Shown: positions 32,822 to 42,409 of the stretch, piece after piece
How positions within the stretch are numbered: the stretch's first letter is position 1
How the letters are laid out: the number at the start of each line of letters is the position of its first letter
NCBI RefSeq assembly: GCF_962719845.1
Contig: NZ_CAUIYF010000001.1
Coordinates: 160,572-224,571 of the forward strand
DNA: 64,000 nt
Direction of reading: 5' to 3'
Origin: Neisseria uirgultaei
GTDB lineage: Bacteria > Pseudomonadota > Gammaproteobacteria > Burkholderiales > Neisseriaceae
Notes under the pieces: model-generated
The model's database searches: none
The model's input: the letters and a program-made list of their open reading frames with translations, nothing else
Told to the model about the DNA's origin: nothing
Program-made: the position numbers and the translations under genes

Positions 32822-33679
32822 ATGAACTACGCCCTCGATGCCCTGTGGTGGAAACTGACCGACCCTGCCGTGCGGGATTTAGCCTCGCTGCTGACCGCGC
32901 CGCCTTTGTGGCAAAGCGGTTGTGAATTGAGCGTGCGCGAACTATTAGGGGAACACGGTTTCCGTTACCTTTTGGCATTGGACGCCGATCCCGCTCCGCT
33001 GACGGAACACCTCGCCCGACGCGCCCCGTTCGGACACCGCTTGGGCATTTACGCCGAAGAGTTGCTGGCATTTTGGTTTGCCAACGCGCCGCACGCCGAA
33101 CTGCTCGCACACAACCTGACGGTTTCCGGTTCGGACGGCAATACGCAAGGCGCGGCGGATTTTGTGGCAAGGCTTAACGGCAAGCCCTACCATATCGAGC
33201 TGACCTGCAAATACCACGGCGGCGGCACGGGCAAACCCGAAGACATGCGCGGACTCAACCCCAAAGACACGCTGTTGGGAAAAGCCGCCAAGCTGACCGC
33301 CCAACTCGGTCTGCCACACACTTCAGACGGCATCCGGACCTTGCGGCAGCACGGTTTGCCACTTACCGTAAAACCCGCGTCCGTCGTGCGCGGCATCGGA
33401 TTTTTTCCACAAGGTTTCCATGCTTTTGAGCCGCCGCTTAACCCATACGGCTGGCGCGGCATCTATATTCAAGATTGGGCGGAATATGGGTTTGAACGCC
33501 AAGAAGCGCGCTACCACCTGCTCGACCGCATGGCCTATCTTGCACCTGCGCGTGTCGCCGAAACCGAAACATTGAACGCAGCCGAAATCCGCCGCATCGA
33601 CCAAGGCTTGATTGCCGTTTTGGAATGTCGGCCGGACGGCTTTTGGCACGAAATCGAACGCATTATGAAGGCCGTCTGA
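32822..33679 (+). CDS. DUF1853 family protein
   Basis: A 285-residue cytoplasmic protein of DUF1853: N-terminal DALWWKLTDPAVRDLASLLT, a central ADFVARLNGKPYHIELTCKY with acidic and Lys residues reminiscent of a nuclease-like fold, and NPYGWRGIYIQDWAEYG near the C-terminus. No function has been assigned to the family. The xDF...ELxxKY pattern resembles PD-(D/E)xK enzymes, but that is my inference. The start at 32822 follows AGGAAAACC. An internal DUS lies near 33323. rsmB follows after 31 bases, so the two may be co-transcribed. Confidence 0.8.
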   Translation: MNYALDALWWKLTDPAVRDLASLLTAPPLWQSGCELSVRELLGEHGFRYLLALDADPAPLTEHLARRAPFGHRLGIYAEELLAFWFANAPHAELLAHNLTVSGSDGNTQGAADFVARLNGKPYHIELTCKYHGGGTGKPEDMRGLNPKDTLLGKAAKLTAQLGLPHTSDGIRTLRQHGLPLTVKPASVVRGIGFFPQGFHAFEPPLNPYGWRGIYIQDWAEYGFERQEARYHLLDRMAYLAPARVAETETLNAAEIRRIDQGLIAVLECRPDGFWHEIERIMKAV

Positions 33680-33710
33680 AACCCTTTACCAACTTTAAGA
33701 GAACCCATTA

Positions 33711-34970
33711 ATGATGAACGCCGCACAACTCGACCATACCGCCAAAGTTTTGGCTGAAATGCTGACTTTCAAACAGCCTGCCGATGCCGTCCTCTCCGCC
33801 TATTTCCGCGAACACAAAAAGCTAGGTAGGCAGGATCGCCACGAAATCGCCGAAACCGCCTTTGCCGCGCTGCGCCACTATCAAAAAATCAGCACTGCCC
33901 TGCGCCGCCCTCACGCGCAGCCGCGCAAAGCCGCGCTCGCCGCACTGGTTCTCGGCAGAAGCACCAACATCAGCCAAATCAAAGACCTGCTTGATGAAGA
34001 AGAAACAGAGTTTCTCGGCAATTTGAAAGCCCGTAAAACCGAGTTTTCAGACGGCCTGAATACCGCCGCCGAATTGCCGCAATGGCTGGTGGAACAACTG
34101 CAACAGCATTGGAACGAAGAAGAAATCCTCGCCTTCGGACGCAGCATCAACCAAGCCGCGCCGCTCGACATCCGCGTCAATACCTTGAAAGGCAAACGCG
34201 ATAAAGTGCTGCCGCTGTTGCAAGCCGAAAGCCCCGATGCAGAGGCAACCCCTTATTCGCCTTGGGGCATCCGCCTGAAAAACAAAATCGCGCTTAGCAA
34301 ACACGAACTGTTTTTAGACGGCACGCTGGAAGTCCAAGACGAAGGCAGCCAACTGCTTGCCTTATTGGTGGGCGCGAAACGCGGCGAAATCATTGTCGAT
34401 TTCTGTGCCGGCGCAGGCGGCAAAACCCTCGCCGTCGGCGCTCAAATGGCGAACAAAGGCAGAATCTACGCCTTCGACATCGCCGAAAAACGCCTTGCCA
34501 ACCTCAAACCGCGCATGACCCGCGCCGGACTGACCAACATCCACCCCGAACGTATCGGCAGCGAACACGATACCCGTATCGCCCGACTGTCAGGCAAAGC
34601 CGACCGCGTGTTGGTCGATGCGCCCTGCTCCGGCTTAGGCACACTGCGCCGCAATCCCGACCTCAAATACCGCCAATCCGCTGAGACCGTCGCCAAACTT
34701 TTAGAACAGCAACACAGCATCCTCGATGCCGCATCCAAACTGGTCAAACCGCAAGGACGCTTGGTGTACGCCACTTGCAGCATCCTGCCCGAAGAAAACG
34801 AGCTGCAAGTCGAACGCTTCCTGTCCGAACATCCCGAATTTGAACCCGTCAACTGTGCCGAACTTCTGCAAAACCTGAAAATCGATTTGGATACCGGAAA
34901 ATACCTGCGCCTCGATTCGGCAAAACACCAAACCGACGGCTTCTTTGCCGCTATATTGCAACGCAAATAA
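33711..34970 (+). CDS. rsmB: 16S rRNA m5C methyltransferase, RsmB-like
   Basis: A 419-residue RNA (cytosine-5)-methyltransferase of the NOL1/NOP2/Sun family. The N-terminal 150 residues form a helical RNA-binding region. The Rossmann core carries the SAM motif DFCAGAGGKTLAVGAQMANK, the motif IV cysteine in DAPCSGLGTLRRNPDLKYRQ and the catalytic cysteine in YATCSILPEENELQ. It would methylate a specific cytosine of 16S rRNA, and RsmB (C967) is the best fit. Two consecutive ATG codons start the gene after AAGAGAA. A DUS hairpin follows. Confidence 0.85.
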   Translation: MMNAAQLDHTAKVLAEMLTFKQPADAVLSAYFREHKKLGRQDRHEIAETAFAALRHYQKISTALRRPHAQPRKAALAALVLGRSTNISQIKDLLDEEETEFLGNLKARKTEFSDGLNTAAELPQWLVEQLQQHWNEEEILAFGRSINQAAPLDIRVNTLKGKRDKVLPLLQAESPDAEATPYSPWGIRLKNKIALSKHELFLDGTLEVQDEGSQLLALLVGAKRGEIIVDFCAGAGGKTLAVGAQMANKGRIYAFDIAEKRLANLKPRMTRAGLTNIHPERIGSEHDTRIARLSGKADRVLVDAPCSGLGTLRRNPDLKYRQSAETVAKLLEQQHSILDAASKLVKPQGRLVYATCSILPEENELQVERFLSEHPEFEPVNCAELLQNLKIDLDTGKYLRLDSAKHQTDGFFAAILQRK

Positions 34971-34985
34971 ACCGGTTTAAACAAA

Positions 34986-35023
34986 ATGCCGTCTGACCCC
35001 TTTTCAAAGCATTCAGACGGCAT
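34986..35023. terminator. DUS-type hairpin after rsmB
   Basis: ATGCCGTCTGA faces TTCAGACGGCAT with a 14-base loop, starting 16 bases after the rsmB stop. Confidence 0.65.
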
Positions 35024-35212
35024 CCCGTAAATTAAAATACCAAATACCTCAGACAACTTACATCCGACCGATTCAACGTCAAAGACAGAATCACACGCTA
35101 CTCAAAACGATTCCTATGCGCACTATCCTGCAATTTTCTTTTTCTTTGTCGAAATATACGGTAGCATAAGCATATTCCAATGATATTTTTGGGAATCTGT
35201 TTTAGCCCAATA

Positions 35213-35368
35213 TATAGTGGATTAACAAAAATCAGGACAAGGCGACGAAGCCGCAGACAGTACAAATAGTACGGAACCGATTCACTTGGTGCTTCAGCAC
35301 CTTAGAGAATCGTTCTCTTTGAGCTAAGGCGAGGCAACGCCGTACTGGTTTAAATTTAATCCACTATA
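35213..35368. repeat. Correia repeat-enclosed element (CREE/nemis), copy 1
   Basis: A 156-base element bounded by TATAGTGG and CCACTATA and flanked on both sides by TA, the expected target duplication. Its right terminal repeat reads TTTAAATTTAATCCACTATA, unlike the left (GGATTAACAAAAATC), so it is a mixed-end type. Such elements carry promoter and IHF sites and can be cut by RNase III. It sits upstream of the DUF4124 gene. Confidence 0.92.
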
Positions 35369-35481
35369 TAAAGCACCATATTAAGGCGGAGTGTCTTCCC
35401 CACTTTGACCCGAACCCGGAAAAGACACCGCCCAAGCCAATCCTGATGCTGCCCCGACAGCCAACCATTAAGGAAATCCTA

Positions 35482-35910
35482 ATGAACTTTTCTTTATCCG
35501 TCATCATATTTACCCTCGCCTCTTTCCTGCCCGTCCCGCCCGCCGAAGCCGCCGTCTTTACTTGGAAGGACGGCGGCGGCAACAGCTATTCGGATGTACC
35601 GAAACAGCTTCATCCCGACCAGAGCCAAATCCTCAACCTGCGGACGCGCCAAACCAAACCGGCGGTCAAGCCCAAACCTGCCGTCGATAAGAATGCGGAC
35701 AGTGCGAAGGAAAACGAAAAGGATATTGCCGAAAAAAACGGGCAGCTTGAGGAAGAAAAGAAAAAAATTGCCGAAACCGAACGGCAGAACAAAGAAGAAA
35801 ACTGCCGGATTTCAAAAATGAACCTGAAGGCGGTGGGAAACTCAAATGCGAAAAACAAGGATGATTTGATTCGGAAATACAATAACGATGTGAACAAATA
35901 CTGCCGTTGA
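35482..35910 (+). CDS. DUF4124 domain exported protein
   Basis: A 142-residue protein with a signal peptide (about 1-23, SVIIFTLASFLPVPPAEA). A DUF4124 motif follows (VFTWKDGGGNSYSDVPKQLH), then a strongly charged coiled coil (about 70-115, EKDIAEKNGQLEEEKKKIAE) and two Cys residues (in EENCRISKMN and at the end, NKYCR) that could form a disulfide. It is periplasmic and of unknown function. The start at 35482 has AAGGAAA upstream. The Correia element 113 bases upstream may supply or alter its promoter. Confidence 0.8.
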   Translation: MNFSLSVIIFTLASFLPVPPAEAAVFTWKDGGGNSYSDVPKQLHPDQSQILNLRTRQTKPAVKPKPAVDKNADSAKENEKDIAEKNGQLEEEKKKIAETERQNKEENCRISKMNLKAVGNSNAKNKDDLIRKYNNDVNKYCR

Positions 35911-35959
35911 GCAGCCTCATCGAAAACCCCGATGCCGTCTGAAGCGGCACGGGGTTTGT

Positions 35960-37303
35960 TTATTTCTGCCAGTAGGTTTTAACGTTGACGAACTCGTACA
36001 GCCCGAATTCGGACAGTTCGCGCCCGTAACCGGAATCTTTGACTCCGCCGAAAGGCAGGCGCAAATCGCTGCTGGTATGGCGGTTGATGAATACTGATCC
36101 CGCCTGTATTTTTTCGGCAAACCGCCAGGCGCGTTCAGTATCGGCGGTATAAATGCAGGCTCCGAGCCCGAACGGGGAATCATTGGCAAGCGCGATGGCA
36201 TGTTCTTCGTTTGCCGCACGCAAAATCAGAGCGACGGGGCCGAATACTTCTTCATACCAAACCCGGCAGTCGGGATTTACCCTGTCTAAAACCGTCGCAG
36301 GGTAAAACCACCCCGACCCCGGCGGGATTTTGCCCCCGATCAGGCATACCGCGCCGTTTGAAACGGCATCTTCAACCTGCCCGTGAACCCGGTTCCGCAA
36401 ATCTTCTCGGTGCAGCGGTGCAAGCGTGGTATCGGGATGTTTGGGGTCGCCCATTTTCAATTTGGCGCATTCGGCAAGAAACAGCGGAATAAAGCGGTCG
36501 GCTGCGGCTTCAGTTACGATGATGCGTTTGGCGGCGTTGCACGATTGCCCCGCATCGCGGAAACGGGAATAGCAGGCTTCTGCGGCGGCGCGTTCCAAAT
36601 CGGCATCGGGCATCACGATAAAGGCATTGCTGCCGCCGAGCTCCAACACGGTTTTCTTGAGGTTTGCGCCCGCGTGTGCCGCAAGGATGCGCCCCGTGTA
36701 CGTCGAACCGGTAAACGCCATCGCATCGGTGTGTTCGATGGCTTTGAGCGTGTCCGCCTCATCCAGCCACGCGCCTGCCAAAGGAATGCCGTCTGAAGCC
36801 AAATCGAACAACGCCTGACTGACGCGTGCCACGCTGGGTGCAGGTTTGACGGCGCACGCGTTACCCGCACACATGGCAGGAACGGCGAAACGCAATACCT
36901 GCCAGACGGGATAGTTCCAAGGCATGACGGCAAATACGATGCCCAAAGGCTCGAAGCGCACCTGACTCAAACTCGCCTGCGTCGCAATGGTTTTGTGGGC
37001 AAGCAGTTCGGGGGCGAGGCGGGCGTAATAGCGTATCAGTTCGATAGACTTGACGATTTCCGCGCGGCATTCGTGCAGGCAGCGTCCGACTTCTTCGCAC
37101 ACCATTTCCGCAAAACGCCCTTTCTCCGCCTCCAAACGGCCGGCAAATTTTTGCAGACGTGCGGCACGATCGGTTACGCCCAATTGCGCGAACGCCCTGC
37201 CGCGTATTTTCAAATCCGCCAGCCGCCGTTCAAACTCCGCATAATCTTGAGCTGGGCGGCGGTAAAGCGTTTCGCCCGTAAATACATTGACACTGTGAAA
37301 CAT
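35960..37303 (-). CDS. NAD(P)-dependent aldehyde dehydrogenase (succinate-semialdehyde type)
   Basis: A 447-residue aldehyde dehydrogenase. Visible are the cofactor-site Asn in MPWNYPVWQ, the catalytic Glu in LELGGSNAF and the catalytic Cys in DAGQSCNAAKR. The PEEVFGPV-type motif is seen as YEEVFGPVALI and the C-terminal LPFGGVKDSGYGRELSEFGL is present. Relatives oxidise succinate semialdehyde or similar aldehydes, but the substrate here is not fixed by sequence. marC lies four bases upstream on the same strand (its stop at 37308), so the two form an operon. Confidence 0.9.
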   Translation of the reverse strand: MFHSVNVFTGETLYRRPAQDYAEFERRLADLKIRGRAFAQLGVTDRAARLQKFAGRLEAEKGRFAEMVCEEVGRCLHECRAEIVKSIELIRYYARLAPELLAHKTIATQASLSQVRFEPLGIVFAVMPWNYPVWQVLRFAVPAMCAGNACAVKPAPSVARVSQALFDLASDGIPLAGAWLDEADTLKAIEHTDAMAFTGSTYTGRILAAHAGANLKKTVLELGGSNAFIVMPDADLERAAAEACYSRFRDAGQSCNAAKRIIVTEAAADRFIPLFLAECAKLKMGDPKHPDTTLAPLHREDLRNRVHGQVEDAVSNGAVCLIGGKIPPGSGWFYPATVLDRVNPDCRVWYEEVFGPVALILRAANEEHAIALANDSPFGLGACIYTADTERAWRFAEKIQAGSVFINRHTSSDLRLPFGGVKDSGYGRELSEFGLYEFVNVKTYWQK

Positions 37304-37307
37304 CGAA

Positions 37308-37961
37308 TCAACCTGCCAGTTGCGGGAATATCGTTTTCAGTCCCGACACAATAATCTCCACCGATACCGCCGCCAGCATCATACCCATAATGCGGTTTAA
37401 AATCGTCAGCCCCGTCGTGCCCAGCAGGCGGCTGACCTTCCCAGCAACGATTAAAATGGCATAACAAATCGCACTGACCACCAAACCGGCTGCGATAATC
37501 AGCGCGATGTCGCCGTATGTTTTAGCCGCCGAAGCGTAAATAATCACGGTCGAAATACCGCCCGGGCCGATGGTGATCGGTATGGCGATGGGCACGACGG
37601 CAATCGCCCCGGCATTGCGGGCGGGGCGCGCCTGCCCCGTTTCCGGCTGCGCGCCGAGATTCTGTTTGGCGGGATTGTCGTTGCCGTTCATCATCGAAAT
37701 GGCGATCAGCAGCACCAAAATCCCGCCGCCGACCTGAAACGAACCGACGCTGATGCCCAAAACCTTCAACAGCGCACCGCCGATCAGCGCAAATACCGCA
37801 ATCACGGCAAACACGGCGACGGCAGCCGTCCGCGCGACCTTCCTGCGCTCCTTCGTACTGTGCCCGTTGGTCAGGTCAAGGTAAAGCGACAACGCGCTAA
37901 ACGGATTGATCAGCACCAAAAAAGCCACAATCAGCTTGCCGATTTCCATACCCAATCCCAT
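37308..37961 (-). CDS. marC: MarC family integral membrane protein
   Basis: A 217-residue membrane protein of the MarC/UPF0056 family with about six transmembrane segments and the typical LINPFSALSLYLDLTNGHST and GPGGISTVIIYAS segments. Despite the name the function is unknown. The ATG at 37961 has GGAGGGG five bases upstream. A longer frame to 38054 has no ribosome site. It is followed after four bases by the aldehyde dehydrogenase. A divergent promoter for gatC lies in the upstream spacer. Confidence 0.85.
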   Translation of the reverse strand: MGLGMEIGKLIVAFLVLINPFSALSLYLDLTNGHSTKERRKVARTAAVAVFAVIAVFALIGGALLKVLGISVGSFQVGGGILVLLIAISMMNGNDNPAKQNLGAQPETGQARPARNAGAIAVVPIAIPITIGPGGISTVIIYASAAKTYGDIALIIAAGLVVSAICYAILIVAGKVSRLLGTTGLTILNRIMGMMLAAVSVEIIVSGLKTIFPQLAG

Positions 37962-38008
37962 TATTTCCCCTCCTTCAAACCCGTGCGGCAGGCATCCGAT
38001 GCTGCAAA

Positions 38009-38039
38009 TTGCCGCCGCAACGGATTTTTCCGTTATAAT
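38009..38039 (+). promoter_or_regulatory. Probable gatC promoter
   Basis: TTGCCG (38009-38014), 19 bases, TATAAT (38034-38039), about 70 bases before gatC. The -10 is perfect. The -35 spacing is long. Confidence 0.45.
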
Positions 38040-38110
38040 TAAAAATTCAAGCAATACGCCCCATCATACCCGAACGACGGTATCTTTACCATCAGACAAG
38101 GATGCTTTTC

Positions 38111-38401
38111 ATGGCACTGACACTTGCCGACGTAGACAAAATCGCCCGACTCTCCCGACTGCACCTGACTGCGGAAGAAAAAGAAAAATCGCTTCAAGAA
38201 TTAAACGACATCTTCTCTATGGTCGAACAGATGCAGAACATCAACACAGACGGCATCGAACCGATGGCGCACCCGCACGAGGCCGCCCTGCGCCTGCGCG
38301 AAGACGAAGTAACCGAAACCGACCGCGCCGCCGAATACCAAGCCGTTGCGCCGGAAGTACGCAACCGCCTGTACATCGTACCGCAAGTTATTGAAGAATA
38401 A
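38111..38401 (+). CDS. gatC: Asp-tRNA(Asn)/Glu-tRNA(Gln) amidotransferase subunit C
   Basis: A 96-residue GatC (MALTLADVDKIARLSRLHLT, LNDIFSMVEQM, LREDEVTE, IVPQVIEE). It wraps around GatA and ties the amidotransferase together. Neisseria lacks some direct aminoacyl-tRNA synthetases and makes Gln- and Asn-tRNA by this route. gatA follows after 62 bases, including a DUS. Confidence 0.95.
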   Translation: MALTLADVDKIARLSRLHLTAEEKEKSLQELNDIFSMVEQMQNINTDGIEPMAHPHEAALRLREDEVTETDRAAEYQAVAPEVRNRLYIVPQVIEE

Positions 38402-38463
38402 TCCGAATACGCTTCAGACGGCATCAGCAATACCGCCCGAAGCCCTTTAAGGATGGAAGATTT

Positions 38464-39909
38464 ATGACCCAATACACATTGAAACAGGCAAGCGTCCTGT
38501 TGCAGTCCAAACAGATTTCCGCCGTCGAACTGGCAAGCGCATACCTTGCCGCCATCGCCGAAAAAAATCCCGCCCTCAACGGCTACATTACCATCGACCA
38601 AGATAAAACCCTCGCAGAAGCCCGTGCCGCCGATGAACGCATCGCACAAGGCAACGCCTCCGCGCTTACCGGCGTCCCCGTCGCCTACAAAGATATTTTC
38701 TGCCAAACCGGCTGGCGTAGCGCGTGCGCTTCCAAAATGCTCGACAACTTCATCTCCCCCTACACCGCCACCGTCGTCCAAAACCTGCTCGACGAAGGTA
38801 TGGTAACGCTTGGTCGCACCAATATGGACGAGTTCGCTATGGGTTCGACCAATGAAAACTCATTCTACGGCGCGGCCAAAAACCCGTGGAATCACGAACA
38901 CGTCCCCGGCGGCTCTTCCGGCGGTTCGGCTGTCGTCGTTGCCGCGCGCCTCGCCCCTGCCGCGCTCGGTTCGGACACCGGCGGCTCTATCCGCCAACCC
39001 GCATCGCACTGCGGTATCACCGGTATCAAACCTACCTACGGCACGGTTTCCCGCTTCGGTATGGTCGCCTACGCCTCCAGCTTCGATCAAGCCGGCCCGA
39101 TGGCGCAAACTGCCGAAGACTGCGCGATTCTGTTAAACGCGATGGCAGGTTTCGACCCCAAAGACTCCACCAGCCTCGAGCGCGAAAAAGAAGACTACAC
39201 CCGCGATTTGAACCAACCGCTCAAAGGTTTGAAAATCGGCCTGCCCAAAGAATATTTCGGCGAAGGCAACAGCGCCGATGTTCTGACGGCATTGCAAAAC
39301 ACCATTGATTTGCTGAAAGCCCAAGGCGCGGAATTGATTGAAGTTTCCCTGCCGCAAACCAAGCTGTCCATTCCGGCCTACTACGTCCTCGCCTCCGCAG
39401 AAGCCAGCACCAACCTTTCACGTTACGACGGCGTGCGTTACGGACACCGTGCCGCCCAATTCAGCGATTTGGAAGAGATGTACGGCAAAACCCGCGCCGA
39501 AGGTTTCGGCAGCGAAGTTAAACGCCGCATCATGATCGGTACTTATGTACTGTCGCACGGCTACTACGATGCCTATTATCTCAAAGCCCAAAAACTGCGC
39601 CGCCTCGTTGCCGATGATTTTCAGACGGCATTTGCACGATGCGACCTCATCCTCGCGCCGACCGCACCCTCCGCCGCACCCAAAATCGGAGCGGATGCTT
39701 CGCCGGTTGAAACCTACTTGAGCGACATTTACACCATCGCCGTCAACCTCGCCGGACTGCCCGCATTGACCCTGCCCGCAGGCTTCAGCGGCGGCGGACT
39801 GCCCGTCGGTGTACAGCTTATCGGCAACTACTTCGCCGAAGCCAAAATCCTCGGTGCGGCGCATCAAATCCAACTCAACAGCGATTGGCACGGCAAACGA
39901 CCCGAATGA
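38464..39909 (+). CDS. gatA: Asp-tRNA(Asn)/Glu-tRNA(Gln) amidotransferase subunit A
   Basis: A 481-residue amidase-signature enzyme that hydrolyses glutamine and sends ammonia to GatB. The catalytic Ser-cisSer-Lys residues are in PVAYKDIFC (Lys about 77), VPGGSSGGSAVVVAARLAP and GSDTGGSIRQPASHCGITG. AAGGATGG lies upstream of the ATG. The stop overlaps the start of the DUF535 gene (ATGA). An internal DUS is near 39621. Confidence 0.97.
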   Translation: MTQYTLKQASVLLQSKQISAVELASAYLAAIAEKNPALNGYITIDQDKTLAEARAADERIAQGNASALTGVPVAYKDIFCQTGWRSACASKMLDNFISPYTATVVQNLLDEGMVTLGRTNMDEFAMGSTNENSFYGAAKNPWNHEHVPGGSSGGSAVVVAARLAPAALGSDTGGSIRQPASHCGITGIKPTYGTVSRFGMVAYASSFDQAGPMAQTAEDCAILLNAMAGFDPKDSTSLEREKEDYTRDLNQPLKGLKIGLPKEYFGEGNSADVLTALQNTIDLLKAQGAELIEVSLPQTKLSIPAYYVLASAEASTNLSRYDGVRYGHRAAQFSDLEEMYGKTRAEGFGSEVKRRIMIGTYVLSHGYYDAYYLKAQKLRRLVADDFQTAFARCDLILAPTAPSAAPKIGADASPVETYLSDIYTIAVNLAGLPALTLPAGFSGGGLPVGVQLIGNYFAEAKILGAAHQIQLNSDWHGKRPE

Positions 39910-40838
39910 AGCAGAACCGCACCTTTACCTTCCCCGATTTTCGCACCGTTTACAGCTATGCTCCTTTATATCGGCTGCAACATTTAAAATACACATTGCG
40001 AAAATTTTTCGGGAAAAAAGAAATTTACGCCTTCGAGCAGTTTGTCAACGCCTCCCCTATCCGTCAGGGGCTGTTCCTCCACTGCCCGCAAAATGCCTAT
40101 CCGCTGCTGCGCGAATTTGTTGACAGGCGTTTTAACTGCAAACGCCGTTTAGATGCGATGACGGCAGATTTTCTCATGGCGGAAAAACTGTTCGGCACAG
40201 ACATTCTGCACCAAATGGAAGACTACCGCTTCCATCTGGTCTTGGCGCACCTTTCAGACGGCATCAGCTTGTGGCTCAACCGCAACGACAACTGCGTCGA
40301 AGAAGGCGCGTGGTCTTTATCTTTGCGCGATGAAGCAGGCAACCGGCTGTATATGGCGACCTTCGCCTTTGTCGGCACGCACCTGCTGACAGCCTCCGTA
40401 CAAGGGCCTGCGGGTGAAGAAGCCAAAGACACCGTCCGCCGCATAACCAAACAACTTCACGGCTTGCGTCCCCAACAACTGATGGTAACCGCACTGCAAT
40501 ATTTCGCCGCCGCATTAAAATTAGACGGCGCGATAGGCATTGCACAAAAACATCAAGTCAAATTACGCTGGAAACTTAAAAAGCGCGTCAAAATGAATTA
40601 CGACGCATTCTGGCAGGAATACGGCGCAAGTTTGGAACGGGACGGCTACTGGCATCTCCCCCAAACCCCCGCCCGCAAAGACCTTGCCGACATCGAAAGC
40701 AAAAAACGCTCGATGTACCGCAAGCGTTATGAAATGCTGGACAACATGGTTGCAGAGATGAAGGACAGTCTGAAAACGGAAGCACGCGGCATTTCAGACG
40801 GCATCCAAACGGAAAAACCGCTCCGCCGGACAGCCTGA
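39906..40838 (+). CDS. VirK/YbjX family (DUF535) protein
   Basis: A 310-residue protein of DUF535 (VirK/YbjX). The family segments are LKYTLRKFFGKKEIYAFEQF, YRFHLVLAHL, LYMATFAFVG and the C-terminal DAFWQEYGASLERDGYWHLP. Relatives affect envelope properties and virulence in enterobacteria, but the reaction is unknown. Its ATG overlaps the gatA stop, so it is translationally coupled to gatA and placed between gatA and gatB, an unexpected position in an amidotransferase operon. An internal DUS occurs near 40253. Confidence 0.85.
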   Translation: MKQNRTFTFPDFRTVYSYAPLYRLQHLKYTLRKFFGKKEIYAFEQFVNASPIRQGLFLHCPQNAYPLLREFVDRRFNCKRRLDAMTADFLMAEKLFGTDILHQMEDYRFHLVLAHLSDGISLWLNRNDNCVEEGAWSLSLRDEAGNRLYMATFAFVGTHLLTASVQGPAGEEAKDTVRRITKQLHGLRPQQLMVTALQYFAAALKLDGAIGIAQKHQVKLRWKLKKRVKMNYDAFWQEYGASLERDGYWHLPQTPARKDLADIESKKRSMYRKRYEMLDNMVAEMKDSLKTEARGISDGIQTEKPLRRTA

Positions 40839-40880
40839 CGCGAAGACTATCGAATTGATATTTTAGAGAAAGAACCTCCT

Positions 40881-42311
40881 ATGACCTGGGAAACCGTAAT
40901 CGGCTTGGAAATCCACGTCCAATTGAACACCAAATCCAAAATCTTCAGCGGCGCATCGACCGCATTCGGCGCAGAGCCCAACGCGCACGCCAGCGTGGTG
41001 GAATGCGCGCTGCCGGGCGTGCTTCCGGTAATGAACCGCGAAGTCGTTGAAAAAGCCATCAAATTGGGTTTGGCCTTGGATGCAAAAATCAACCGGAAAA
41101 ACGTGTTCGACCGCAAAAACTACTTCTATCCCGACTTGCCGAAAGGCTATCAAATCAGCCAGTTGGATTTGCCGATTGTCGAACACGGCAAATTGGAAAT
41201 CGTGGTCGACGACGATGTGAAAATCATCAACGTAACCCGCGCCCACATGGAAGAAGACGCAGGCAAATCCGTACACGAGGGCTTGAACGGCGCGACCGGC
41301 ATCGACCTGAACCGCGCCGGCACGCCGCTGTTGGAAGTGGTATCCGAACCCGAAATGCGCTCCGCCGCCGAAGCCGTTGCCTACGCCAAAGCCTTACACA
41401 GCTTGGTAACCTGGCTGGACATTTGCGACGGCAATATGGCGGAAGGTTCGTTCCGCGTCGATGCCAACGTATCCGTTCGCCCGAAAGGTCAAGCAGAGTT
41501 CGGCACGCGCCGCGAGATTAAAAACCTCAACTCCTTCCGTTTCTTGGAGCAGGCGATTAATTACGAAGTGGAAGCGCAAATCGAGATTTTGGAAGACGGA
41601 GGCACAGTCCAGCAAGCAACGATGCTGTTCGATCCTGAAAAAGGCGAAACCCGCGTGATGCGTTTGAAAGAAGACGCGCACGACTACCGCTACTTCCCCG
41701 ACCCGGATTTGCTGCCCGTTATCATTTCAGACGACCGGTTGCAAAAAGCCAAAGCAGAAATGCCCGAACTGCCGAAAGAAATGGCGGCGCGTTTCGTGGC
41801 GGATTACGGCGTGTCCGAATACGACGCGCGCCTGCTGACCACAAGCCGCGCACAGGCCGCCTATTTTGAAGAAGCCGCCAAAGAAAGCGGACAGGGCAAG
41901 CTGACTGCTAACTGGATGAACGGCGAACTTGCCGCTACGCTGAACAAAGAAGGCATGGAACTTGCCGACAGCCCGATTACCGCCCCGCGCCTCGCCGCGC
42001 TGGTAGGCAAAATCGCCGACGGCACATTAAGCAGCAAGTTGGCGAAAAAAGCCTTTGAAGCCATGTGGGCGGAACCCGAAGCCACCATTACCGAAATCAT
42101 CGAAAAACACGGCTTGCAGCAAATGACCGATACCGGCGCGGTTGAAGCCATGGTGGATGAAGTGCTGGCCAACAACGCCAAAGCCGTGGAACAATTCAAA
42201 TCCGGCAACGAAAAAGCCCTGAATGCGATTGTGGGGCAAGTGATGAAGGCCAGCAAAGGCAAAGCCAATCCCGCGCAGGTTCAAGAGCTGATTAAAGCCA
42301 AACTTGCCTGA
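40881..42311 (+). CDS. gatB: Asp-tRNA(Asn)/Glu-tRNA(Gln) amidotransferase subunit B
   Basis: A 476-residue GatB: N-terminal kinase-like cradle (WETVIGLEIHVQLNTKSKIF, FDRKNYFYPDLPKGYQISQL), the metal and glutamyl-tRNA site, and a C-terminal YqeY-like tail (about 330-476, GKLTANWMNGELAATLNKEG) that binds tRNA. It activates and transamidates the misacylated tRNA. AGAAAGAACC lies upstream. It ends the gatC-gatA-DUF535-gatB group and is followed by a DUS hairpin. Confidence 0.97.
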   Translation: MTWETVIGLEIHVQLNTKSKIFSGASTAFGAEPNAHASVVECALPGVLPVMNREVVEKAIKLGLALDAKINRKNVFDRKNYFYPDLPKGYQISQLDLPIVEHGKLEIVVDDDVKIINVTRAHMEEDAGKSVHEGLNGATGIDLNRAGTPLLEVVSEPEMRSAAEAVAYAKALHSLVTWLDICDGNMAEGSFRVDANVSVRPKGQAEFGTRREIKNLNSFRFLEQAINYEVEAQIEILEDGGTVQQATMLFDPEKGETRVMRLKEDAHDYRYFPDPDLLPVIISDDRLQKAKAEMPELPKEMAARFVADYGVSEYDARLLTTSRAQAAYFEEAAKESGQGKLTANWMNGELAATLNKEGMELADSPITAPRLAALVGKIADGTLSSKLAKKAFEAMWAEPEATITEIIEKHGLQQMTDTGAVEAMVDEVLANNAKAVEQFKSGNEKALNAIVGQVMKASKGKANPAQVQELIKAKLA

Positions 42312-42319
42312 CAAGCAAG

Positions 42320-42357
42320 ATGCCGTCTGAAACCCAAATCCGACGTTCAGACGGCAT
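42320..42357. terminator. Inverted DUS pair after gatB
   Basis: Twelve-base-pair DUS hairpin with a 14-base loop and T run, nine bases after the gatB stop. Confidence 0.8.
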
Positions 42358-42409
42358 TTTCACAGTTTTTCACAGTCTGACCACACATTAAAACAGCATA
42401 AAAAACAAT

